In this document: piece after piece, positions 8,959 through 18,648 of the stretch
How the letters are laid out: each line of letters begins with the position of its first letter
Position numbering within the stretch: position 1 is the first letter of the stretch
NCBI GenBank assembly: GCA_049999725.1
Contig: JBNGIS010020522.1
Span: 1-29,848, forward strand
DNA: 29,848 nt
Direction: 5' to 3'
DNA from: Haplomitrium mnioides
Taxonomy: Eukaryota > Marchantiophyta > Haplomitriopsida > Calobryales
Position numbers and translations under genes: made by a program
Notes under the pieces: generated by a model
Seen by the model: the letters and a program-made list of their open reading frames with translations, nothing else
Told to the model about the DNA's origin: nothing
The model's database searches: none

Positions 8959-11401
8959 TGGTTGTTGTCTCCACTCATCCTAAACGCTTAGAGGATGTGT
9001 TTTGGTACCCTTTGTTTGCAAATCTTGTTTTTGCTTTTTTTGAAAGAGATTTTCCTTTTTTTAAATTGCCTAAAGTTTAATTTTAATCTTTTACAAAGTG
9101 TTTCACTTCTACAATTTCAAACATTTGCTTAAGATGACTTGAATGTTTGTGGCACCTCACGTTGTGTTTTGAAGCTTCGAGTATCAACATATGTTTTACT
9201 GAACTACTTTTATGTCGCTCGTGCTTTGTGATGATGCAATCAAATATAATTGCCAATTGTTTCTTCATCGTGACTAACAAATAAAAGAAAGCATAAAACT
9301 TGCAAACCATCAAAGAAAATGTTAAGTACTTAGGAATTGTCATTGATGAAATAGATGAGAAGAAAATTGCTATTCCACATTGGCCTTTGCCACCAAAAAA
9401 CATTGATAAAGATTGTTTGGTGGGTGTGCATGTTGTTGGTGCCCTTATATTCAATCATGCTCTTTCTTCAAAGGTCTTCTTAACATAAGGAAACTTGAGA
9501 AGAAATTCTAATTTGACAGTTATTGCGTTCAACAAAATATTATATGACTTTCAAGACCCGTTGCTTCAAACTTTGTGTCTTTAGTTAGACAACACGACAC
9601 GAGAGGATAAGACTTCCATCTTGTTTGGATATCTTAGTCTCCATTTTGCCAAGAATGTTTTTCGAAAAATCAAGGTGAGATTTCTCATGGTTGGTCGCAC
9701 TCATGATCAAATCAATCAAATGTTCAGCTGATTCTGGAAACATTTAAAATGTGTCAAAGCTTTCACGATTACGAGTCTTAGCAAGATGCTTCAATTATCC
9801 TATAATCTTAAACCTCATGTGACTCTTTTGTTGGAAACTTGGGATTTCAAAATGTTTCTACAATAGTGTCCCTCTTTGGTTCAAAGGATACATGATATTA
9901 CTTTTAATCAACAATTCAGGTTCCAATTAAATGATTCCAAGACAAAGATTTGGAGCAAACAGTTTTTAACAGTTGAATTTTAGCTACCTGCAGATGGTAT
10001 TTTTCAACTCAAGTGCCTACCTGAAGTGAACAAAGAAATTTTGAGTTCAATGTTGATTCCTCTCAAGGCATATTCTAAAAGCAAATGATCTCAAAAGGAA
10101 GAAATAGAAGTGGATGTCGAGAATTTAAGTGGTATTTTCAATAAGGAACAACATAAATGAGAACTGCTACAAGTTCTTTACAGATTCTGATATTCAATGG
10201 TAGAATGACTTTTTTCTTGCCCAACAAGAGATTGTTGCCTACATCTTTGAAAAAAAAGATGAGAACTCAAAGCAGAATTTACCTTTCCACCTTCACAATA
10301 GTCAAACACTTGTAATGATTCTCAAAATGTTTGTCTAGATTCTTAACTTGATGCTCAACAAACAGAAGAAGATACTCTGGTACAATAAATACTTTCTACA
10401 AGTCAAGCAATCTATGATAGAGCACCTAGGCTGCGAGAAAGGACTCTTTCGCACAATATTTGATACGGGTATAAATTCGGCAATCTACATGAGATGAAAG
10501 CTAGAATGTTAATTTGTGTTGTTGCATCTTTGGATCCAAAGGGCATACCATTTTGGGTTGCCAAAGTTCTCAAAGTTTTGTCATTTGATGAGGAAGATCC
10601 TCCAAACCCAAAACAAGTACGAGTTCAATGGTTTGCTTATTTGGCTGAAGATGCATTTTTTGGACAATACTTCCTAGAAAAAATAGCAGCAACAAAAGGG
10701 AAACGCAAATCCAAGTTACATAATGATGTACTTGATGTGACACAAATCACGATTCTGTCTTTTGATTTTCTTTTTACCTAAAAAAACCAATTGAGGAAAA
10801 TCACTCTAGCTACCATTAAAGCAAATCTATTTGAGTACGAAAGACAAAAAGCCCTCAATCTTGAAATGTTTCAAAGAGATTCAATCACTGTCATTAACAC
10901 TGAGATAGATAAAGCAAACCTTGATGAATCTTCTCAAGTTGAATCCGAAGAAGTTGAGACGAGTGACTAAAGTCATTGAAGAATTTTATTCTATATTTTG
11001 TATTTTCAAGTATATTGTAATTTAATATTATTATTTCATAAAATACTTGAGAATCTTCTTAAACAACTTGTTGAATTTTTTGGCCAACTTGATTTTCTTA
11101 CTATAAATCATTCCAAGTTGAATGTTATTCTCTGTAAATGAAACTTAAATCTTTAGTTAATATTTTTATTTTCTTTGTAAAAATATTTTCTTCTCCAAAA
11201 TGTTAGTATTTTATTTCCAACTTTATTTTTTTTTCTAGAAGAGTTTAAGGTTATTGTCTCACTAAAGCATCTACCCAAATTGCCTATTGTTTTTTTCTTG
11301 TTAGGATTTAATATTAAACTTAAAACCTTTAGCGCTATTTGACTCATATGTAGAGCTTTGTACCCGTTTTTGCTTTTAGAATCCGAATTAGAAATCAAAA
11401 T

Positions 11402-11494
11402 CTTTTGTGTGCATAGAGTTTGTTGCAAAAAAATAGAACGTTTACAGCTTGTATCCTCGGTTGTAGAAGTGTGAACCCTTTGCATGCATAGAAT
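11402..11494. repeat. Two CTATGC-family members
   Basis: CTTTTGTGTGCATAGAGT (11402-11419) and CCTTTGCATGCATAGAAT (11477-11494). The right halves (GCATAGA) are well kept and the left halves are eroded. Confidence 0.5.
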
Positions 11495-11579
11495 TTGATT
11501 CGCAAGCCAAATGTACAACGTACAAAAACTCTTCTACGGAATCTAAAACCTAGGTTCTTGTCAGTCTTTTTTGTGGAAT

Positions 11580-11735
11580 GTTCATATGGTGAGTTAGGAT
11601 TCCTATGCGCGCATAGACTTTGGGGTGGAGTGTTCACATGTTGAGCTTGGATTCCCAAGCGCGTAGAGACTTTGGGGTGGAGTGTTCACATGTTGAGCTT
11701 GGATTCCTATGCGCACATAGATTTTGAGGTGGAAC
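11580..11735 (+). repeat. Three tandem copies of a 52-bp unit, each with a CTATGC-family motif
   Basis: Units are 11580-11631, 11632-11683 and 11684-11735. Each reads GTTCAYATG, then TTGAGCTTGGATTC or close, then the motif (CCTATGCGCGCATAGA in unit 1; eroded to CCAAGCGCGTAGAGA in unit 2; CCTATGCGCACATAGA in unit 3), then TTTGGGGTGGA. The period is exactly 52. Confidence 0.85.
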
Positions 11736-12357
11736 TCCAAGCCTTCCACAAGTTCTACTTCTCATATACAACCTTCAAGCTTCTTCATACAAAGATTACC
11801 AATTACAACTTTGTCTGTACACAAGTTCTAGACTCTTTTGTAGATCTTCTTCATTTTTGTGTTTACCATTGCAAACTCATTCCCTTAACTTCTAGTCCCC
11901 TAGGGCTTTTTCTTTATGTTTTGTAAATTTTTTCCAACAAAAAAGTTTGAAAGAGCACCATGTCTACGCGCATCAAAATTTTGTGCAATCAAACATATTT
12001 CAAAATAGTTTCTTGTGATGTGTATTTCAACTTTTGGGCTTAGAATTGAAATCAATGATAAATGCAATTTTTTGGTGAAAACTTACCATAATTTTTATGC
12101 TTTTCATCAAATTCTAGTTGTCCAATATTTTCATAAAAACTAATGATATTGATTGATTTTGCATAACAAAATTGACTCTTGCTCTATCATGCTTGTTGAA
12201 ATGACCAAAAACAAATCCAAAAGACTCATGTACTTTTTGTTTTCAAAAAATAACCTCATTTTTTATGTTTTTTGAATTCAAATATCACAAATTTTCCCTA
12301 AAAAAAAGAGTTCTTGTTTTGAATAGCCTATTTCTGGTTCAAAGTAGCGATTGTTAG

Positions 12358-12701
12358 AAGTCTATGCTAGCTTTTCTTTTTCATTTTTTGTTCCTTCTTA
12401 AACGACCGTTTGCATTCTCTGCTTCCAACTACTTAGCAGTTTCGGATTGCTTCAGTTGTCCATACGAGCATGGGCTTCAATTATTCAACCTCGAGTTAGT
12501 TGTAGTTGTCCTTGCACACAAGGATCTTTCAAACAAAGTGTGCCTACACTTGGGCCTCAATTGTCCATGCACGCATAGGCTTCAACAATCTTTTCACAAT
12601 TTTGCTTTAACAATCCTCTTACGCCAACACTTTAGAGTTCTACTTCAAAAAACATTTGTATAAAATTTGAATTTTTTTTATCAAAATTTCAAATTATTGA
12701 T
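12358..12701. other. Non-coding stretch with three motif members, no gene seen
   Basis: This lies between the inverted repeat and the second gap. Three related 26-bp blocks are present: GTCCATACGAGCATGGGCTT (12457), GTCCTTGCACACAAGGATCT (12508) and GTCCATGCACGCATAGGCTT (12562). Each is preceded by TTGT or GTT and followed by TCAA. Here the conserved part extends beyond the palindrome. A 99-codon open frame across it (12364-12663) has no recognisable content. Confidence 0.5.
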
Positions 12702-13101
12702 NNNNNNNNNNNNNNNNNNNNNNNNNNNNNNNNNNNNNNNNNNNNNNNNNNNNNNNNNNNNNNNNNNNNNNNNNNNNNNNNNNNNNNNNNNNNNNNNNNN
12801 NNNNNNNNNNNNNNNNNNNNNNNNNNNNNNNNNNNNNNNNNNNNNNNNNNNNNNNNNNNNNNNNNNNNNNNNNNNNNNNNNNNNNNNNNNNNNNNNNNNN
12901 NNNNNNNNNNNNNNNNNNNNNNNNNNNNNNNNNNNNNNNNNNNNNNNNNNNNNNNNNNNNNNNNNNNNNNNNNNNNNNNNNNNNNNNNNNNNNNNNNNNN
13001 NNNNNNNNNNNNNNNNNNNNNNNNNNNNNNNNNNNNNNNNNNNNNNNNNNNNNNNNNNNNNNNNNNNNNNNNNNNNNNNNNNNNNNNNNNNNNNNNNNNN
13101 N
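12702..13101. other. Assembly gap, 400 N
   Basis: 400 undetermined bases. Motif members lie close on both sides (12562 and 13102-13158), so the missing DNA may carry more of them. Confidence 0.99.
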
Positions 13102-13138
13102 CATAGACTCCTTAAGTCCAAGCAAGGCTAGACTCCCA

Positions 13139-13158
13139 AGTCTATGCGAGCATGGACT
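13139..13158. repeat. CTATGC-family palindrome right of the gap
   Basis: AGTCTATGCGAGCATGGACT. A partial member (CATAGACTCCTTAAGTCC) begins directly at the gap edge, 13102. Confidence 0.65.
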
Positions 13159-16100
13159 TCTTAGCAACAAAAAGCTTAAAATAAATGAAAAGGAAATCTT
13201 GTTAGTCTCACCTTGTTGTCGTTGAAAGTCGACTACAGATCTTTGTTGAAGATGTCTCTGTGCTTCAGTTGTTGAAGCAAAATTTCTTTGGGGAAGTCTT
13301 GAAGAGCCTACTTGATGATTCTATTTACACAAGCAGCCCCATATCGGCTTTTTTTCCTTCTCAAATCATTGCAATTTGGACCAAAATGCCCATGTTAAAT
13401 TTTTCATCTTCTCCGTGAAAAATACAAAGGTGATGGTCTAAGTCCTTTATTGTTCCACAACAAATTAGCCATTTGTAGGCTAGTTTTTGTGGTTTAAGAA
13501 CCTTCAAAACATCCAAATACTGATAATTTTTGGTTGAGCTGGTTTGGGAGCATTGGCGTGTGATGCCATTTTCTCCACAGTGTAAAATAGTAAAAATTGA
13601 AGGAAAAATTATTACGAAAAAAAGTTCACAAAGAAGAAAAGGAAAAAATAGCTAAATGGTCACTTGGTGCTAGATCAACTCTTCTGTTCCGCATGTTGTT
13701 CCTCGACATCCTCTTAACTTCTTTTATTTGAAAATTTTTAATAATACAAAAATGACTACAGTTAGACTTATAAAAAATATATAGTCCTTGAAGTTCCCAC
13801 AATTCCTTTAGCATGCTCACCACATATGAGAATTGTTCATTCAATTGGCTTTCTGATCTATTTTTGAATTACAAACATTAAATTCTACTCTATAATGCAT
13901 AACCTATCATAAGTTTGATATAGAAGAAATCCTAATGTTCTACTATTGTTTCCAAAGTTGTTGCAGAGCTGATGATGAGTTGATGTAGATCTAATTGAGC
14001 TCTATAGTCAATATTTCATGCTCTTTAGTTGCACCATCACTTGCCAATGTTTTGTCATAACACACACACACACACACACACAGACATAGTAAGCTATGTG
14101 AGGTTGCAATGGGTAAAAATTGCTTGCAAACACCTAAATTAGCCCATTAGTGATTCTACCATTGTTATATAGACAACTTTGTGGATTGTACACTATAGCA
14201 CGCCTATGCACATGTGTAGTGAGGCACCATACTAGTTGAATAAAGAGTGGAGATCAACAAAAAGGTGTATGATAGAGGAAAATAAAATCATAAAGTGTTC
14301 ATATAGGCAAAGTCAAGGATTTTAAAGGCCAACCAAAAGTTAGCAACTAGGAAAAAAACAATGTTTTGATAAGAAGAACAATTATTGAAATTCAATGTAT
14401 GAGATATTATGAGAAACAATATTTGGCCAAGTTGGAGTCAAGATTCTACTTGAAATAAAAAAGTTTGTACTTTAATCTTTATGTTGAGCAACCAAAATGT
14501 TCTGATACAAAATTCACTTACAAAGGTTTTCAATTAAAAATTCAAGATATAATTGTTTGTTTGACATCTTAAGAAAGTGTACAATTGTGGAAACAATCGT
14601 TAAGTATGTTATATGAAGCAATTCACCTAAGAGTTATTAGAAAACATGCGCAAAAGACCACCATTGACAACAATTTGGAGATATTGTAATGGTTTGGTTG
14701 ATTTTCAACAATCACATGAAACGATTCTCAATTGAGGATTACTTCTACTTGCTTGAAAATTATATGAAAGAAGAATTTTACAGAACTTTTTATAGCAAGC
14801 TTGTCCAATACACAACAACAACATTTGTAGGGTACTTGCATTTTTTCTAAGTGTGGATTTTTAATATAGGAAGAGTACCAAAAATCATTGGAGAGAAATT
14901 TAAATATTTTTTTAACAAGCAAGATACTCTATTTGACCAGAACAAAGAAAAAATGAGAACTCTTGTTGAGTAAAGCAATTTTATTTACTTTTAGAGTTGG
15001 ATCAAAAAGACAAATGCCTTGACACCACTTACCAAAACAAGGATGATTTTGAAACATGAGTATGAATTGGACAAACAAGTTAATGGAGTGGCTTGAAAGC
15101 TTTACAAAAAAACAAGAATTGTTAAGAAACCAACTTTGAAGATTTCCATTTGAAATGCAACACAAAGTGTGCGATAATGTATACTGCTACGTGTAAAGAT
15201 CCATTTAAAAAATCCCTTTTATGTTGCAAAAAAAAAAACCATATTCAAGGCAAGAAAAATTCACTAAGGTGCCATAAAAAGTGCATATAATCTGGTCTCC
15301 AATAGAAGTATTGGGAGTGCTGGAAAAACCCTTGCTTGACTAAAAAAGGCCAAGAAGAAAAAAACAAATAAATGTAGGCATTTTGGATGTTTTGGGTACT
15401 GAAATATTCGCTTACAACCTTGAGTTAATTGTAAATCAAATGCTGAAAATATCAGCTACAAAAATAATTAAAGCAATTTTTTTTCGAGAAAATGAAGAGT
15501 GGAGAGGTAGAAGCCTGTTCAAATTTAGAAAAGTGAAAAGGCATCTTTTGATAGTAAGATTTTTGAATAGAATGTATTGAATAAAATATATTGAATAGAA
15601 TGTTAATTAGAAATTGCAATTGATTCATGGATCACATCCATTACTTGCAATTTTATATATAAGCAACGTGTGTATAAAATTCTCAAATGGTCCACTATTC
15701 ACCAAAAAAAAAAAAAACATTTTTTGCATTCAATTAGTTAGAATCTCATCTATGTTTGCTTCTTCTACCACTCTTTCTTGTACCTCTTCATTTTCTTCTT
15801 ATACTTATTCCTCTAACTCTTCTCCACACTATATTATAGGCTTATATTTTGCAACTTTTCTTGCAACCTAGAAACAATTTCTTTCTCTTGGTTTTTGTTT
15901 GGGGCATATGTGTCTTGTACTTGTGTTTACTCTTCACACTTGTCTTTTGAGAGAGCAAGTTCTTGAAGAGTGCATTTACCAAAGTCAACCTAATGAAATT
16001 GAAGTTAAAAAATGAGTTGTTGTATACACGTAACCTTAGTCTTTTTTGAAAAACCAAGCGATGTATTTATTTTTGTTATTCTTTGCAAAATAAAATTGCA

Positions 16101-16689
16101 TGTTTTTTGTTAACCTCTACTACAATAAATTCCTCAATATATACAAAGAGGCATAAAACAAAGGTTTGAAGTTGATACATAAATCTATCACCACATTTCT
16201 AGGCTCGAAAGATGATGCAAAAAATGCTACTAAGTTTCTGTTGTAGTTCGCATTGCAAAATTTTCCTTTTCAAACTTTGTCTTCAAAAATAACATTTTTT
16301 AATAGTTGCAAAAATTTTCATGAAAAAAAACAATTTTAAACTCGTTTTATTCAGATAACTATTGTATTTTGGAAAATTTTAACGTTCAATATTTGGTAAA
16401 AAAAAGTAAAAACAAAATTATTTTATTATGGTAAGATAAACAAATAGGATGGAATATTGAAAACATATAGTAAAGTTATATAGTCATTTTTTTAATGTTT
16501 TCTTAAAATTTTAAGAAAAACCTTCAAGATGCAAATTCTTGAACATTTACAAAAAAAAAAAATCCCCAAAAATATGATGTTGCAACATACACTAATATAT
16601 AAATCTCTAATCTAGTTAGAGTTGTTTTGAGCTTGTATTTACGTTTGAAAAAAAAAAGAAAAAAAGGAACCTCAAAGAAAACTTTGGGT
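13159..16689. other. AT-rich stretch of 3.5 kb without a convincing gene
   Basis: Short open frames occur on both strands but none has domain-like content. Plus-strand frames around 14690-15580 read like a very decayed coding region (blocks such as EDYFYLLENYMKEEFYRTFY near 14730 and CRHFGCFGY near 15370), broken by many stops and shifts. I cannot assign a family. Poly-A runs lie at about 15228, 15704 and 16551. A lone weak palindrome-family member (GCCTATGCACATGTGTAG) is near 14202. Confidence 0.4.
14060..14082. repeat. (CA)n microsatellite, about 11 units
   Basis: An uninterrupted CA dinucleotide run of about 22 bp, followed by GACATAG. Confidence 0.95.
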
Positions 16690-17398
16690 ATAGCTTCATT
16701 TGATGGCACATGAATATTTGGTAAAGCTTGTTGTGATCGTGGCCTAACTTCAGTAGTTGTTACCAATGATTTGCATCATTCAGCCATGTGTATTTCTTCT
16801 TCTAGCTGAGAGGGCTCTCTCATTGTCACTTCCATTCTGGTGCAAGGCTTCAATCCTCGAACAAAACGATTTAAAGCTTCTTCTTTGCCTATGTTAGGAA
16901 TTTGCATAATATATTTTGAAATTATATGAGATCGCTCCTTATAGTACCAAGCTGCTTAAGTTCTACCAAGCAATCTCTTGCCACCTTTGGAGCATTCAGA
17001 ACCCTAAATCTTAAAGTCACTACTTCTTTGAACTCTTGTCAAGAAACAATTAGAGAAACCATTCTACTTTAAGCCTACTCAATTTGATATCTCCACCAAG
17101 TTTTTGCCACTCCCTCTAATTGAATTGCAACAAATAGAATTCTTCAACCATCCTCTCTTATGTTGGTAGCCTCAAAATATTTTTTTCAATCAATCAAGAA
17201 ATTCTTGGATGTGCCAAGAGCTGTCTTCCCATCATATGCTTTTGGTTTGGGAAACCGCACATGACTTTCTTCTTCTTGAAAATGTGCCCTCTTCTCCATT
17301 TGCATTTGAAATTCTAGAAGGCAAGAAAGATGTTCAATTTGTTGTTGTATCGTTTGCATCCTTGCTTCTTGATTATCCATTCTACCAAAAAGAGCCAT
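16690..17398 (-). pseudogene. Gypsy gag, decayed second copy
   Basis: The start at 17398 reads MALFGRMDNQEARMQTIQQQ, then a coiled-coil-like stretch and RFPKPKAYDGKTALGTSKNF. This portion is intact to 17186, where an in-frame stop interrupts it. Further left, after stops and shifts, FEATNIREDG, VAKTWWRYQIE and LNAPKVARDCLVELKQLGT can still be read. They match LNAPKIARNRLAKLKQLGT of the first copy. The N-terminal block is better kept than in the copy at 4839, which makes it the better guide to the family's gag start. No protease or RT follows. Confidence 0.82.
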
Positions 17399-17399
17399 G

Positions 17400-17411
17400 G
17401 CTCTGATACCA
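17400..17411 (-). other. Primer binding site for initiator Met tRNA (intact)
   Basis: The minus strand reads TGGTATCAGAGC exactly. One base (C) separates it from the gag ATG, so the leader between PBS and gag is a single nucleotide. Confidence 0.92.
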
Positions 17412-17412
17412 A

Positions 17413-17431
17413 TGTAAAAGAACTAAAAGAC
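17413..17431 (-). repeat. LTR stub, 19 bp
   Basis: TGTAAAAGAACTAAAAGAC here against TATAAAAGAACTCAAAGAC at 4854-4872 of the other copy. Beyond this point the two sequences are unrelated: the first copy continues as LTR, this one as satellite. Confidence 0.75.
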
Positions 17432-18648
17432 TTCTTGAGGATGTAAATTTTCTCATTGTGTTAGTTCATTACTTGAGGATATACAATTGCTAGAAGTGTT
17501 AGTTCATTACTTCATGATGTACACTTGCTTATTGTGTTGGTTTACTACTTAAGAATGTAAATTTGCCTATCGTGCTGGTTTGCTACTTGAGTATGTACAG
17601 TTGCTTATTGTGTTGGTTTACTACACTTGCTTATTGTGCTGGTTTACTACTTGAGAATGTAAATTTGCTTATCATGCTCGTTCACTACTTGAGTATGTAC
17701 AACTGCTTATCGTGTTGGTTTACTACTTAAGTATGTACAACTACTTATTGTGTTGGTTTACCACTTGAGAATGTATAATTCCTGGAAGTGGTAGTTTACT
17801 ACTTGAGGTTGTGCGATTGCTTATTGTGTTGGTTTACTACTTGGGTATGTTCAATTTCTTGTTTTGTTGGTTTACTACTTGAGTATGTACAATTGCTTAT
17901 CGTGTTGGTTTACTACTTGAGTATGTTCAAATGCTTGGCTTGTTGGTATACTACTTGAGTATTTACAATTGCTTATCGTGTTGGTTTATTACTTGAGGAT
18001 GTACAATTGCTTATTGTGTTGGTTTTCTACTTGAGGATGTAAATTCGCTTGTGGTGTTGGTTTACTACTTGAGTATGTACAATTGCTTATCATAGTGGTT
18101 GACTACTTGAGTGTGTACAATTGCTTGTCTTATTGGTTTATTACTTGAGTATGTACAACCGCTTATCATGTTGGGTTACTACTTGACTATGTTCAATTGC
18201 TTGTCTTGTTGGTTTACTACTTGAGTATGTACAATTGTTTGTCGTGTTGGTTTACTACTTAAGTATGTTCAATTGCTTGGCTTGTTGGTTTACGACTTGA
18301 GTATGTACAATTGCTTATCATGTTGGTTTGTTGCTTGAGGATGTACAATTTCTTATTGTGTTGGTTTACTACTTGAGGATGTGAATTTTGTTATCGTGCT
18401 TGTTTACTGCTTGAGAATGTACAACTGCTTACTATGTTGGTTTACTACTTGAGTATGTAGAAATGCTTATCGTGGTCAATTACTACGTGAGGATGTACAA
18501 TTTCTTGAAGTGTTAGTTTAGTACTTGAGGATGTACAATTGGTTTATTATTTGAGGATGGAAATTTGCTAATCATGTTGGTTTACTACTTGAGTATGTAC
18601 AATTGCTTGTTGTGTTGGTTTACTACTTGAGGATGTACAATTGCTTAT

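Larger units (their letters stand above)
8302..10970 (+). pseudogene. Right copy of the DUF7869-like gene, 5'-truncated, with C-terminus
   Basis: This is the same family as 6055-8226. It opens with YLKEKDHDCIL, THFPNVKIPKCNRF and a stop after YEICKEI. After a probable intron it resumes near 9255. The key segment YLGIVIDEIDEKKIAIPHW (9345-9356 for DEID) has lost the glycine-methionine of the usual IDGMDQ. LDNTTREDKTSILFGYLSL starts at 9585 and VRFLMVGRTHDQINQMF at 9675. The C-terminal part is preserved: DPKGIPFWVAKVLKV and VRVQWFAYLAEDAFFGQYF from 10494, one TAA at 10779, then in frame to YERQKALNLEMF and an acidic tail ending in TAA at 10968-10970. Stops also lie at 9486 and 9582. From 9300 to 10970 the recognised blocks share one frame, so decay is mainly by stops. 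The N-terminal region is absent in both copies. Confidence 0.75.
10420..11959. other. 1.5 kb segment missing from the left arm, bounded by GAGCACC
   Basis: GAGCACC occurs at 10420-10426 and again at 11953-11959. The left arm carries one copy of its complement (GGTGCTC, 6048-6054) and nothing of the 1.5 kb between. The segment holds the C-terminal coding part of the right gene copy (to 10970) and then AT-rich 3' flank with palindromes and a short tandem repeat. No other gene was seen in 10971-11959. Confidence 0.8.
8302..12357. repeat. Right arm of the 6.7 kb inverted repeat
   Basis: Its complement matches 5648-8182, except that 10427-11959 has no partner on the left. It contains the fuller copy of the DUF7869-like gene, its 3' flank, and a long AT-rich terminal section (about 11960-12357) that is also present in inverted form at 5648-6047. 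Confidence 0.9.
16690..17431 (-). mobile_element. Gag-only fragment of the same gypsy family
   Basis: This matches the gypsy element at 1955-5350 from the LTR inner end through gag to just past the GRPxxQQALPN-type linker (here VRPRSQQALPNIHVPSNEA). It then stops near 16690. It keeps the same orientation. Only 19 bp of the LTR remain before the 38-bp satellite begins. It is not a copy of the other element's truncation: the break points differ on both sides. Confidence 0.85.

Noticed and set aside
9083-9454. 123-codon minus-strand open frame, with its plus-strand counterpart at 7204-7497
   Set aside because: Both are antisense shadows of the DUF7869-like gene copies; the sense strand shows the family motifs.
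11153-11518. 121-codon minus-strand open frame
   Set aside because: Low-complexity lysine/asparagine-rich translation in AT-rich 3' flank, spanning palindrome motifs; no domain content.
12667-13170. Open frames across the 400-N gap (also 1226-1579 across the first gap)
   Set aside because: Almost all codons are undetermined bases; the known ends have no coding character.
17400-17411. tRNA fragment
   Set aside because: Only the 12-base complement of a tRNA 3' end, in the PBS position; no tRNA fold around it.
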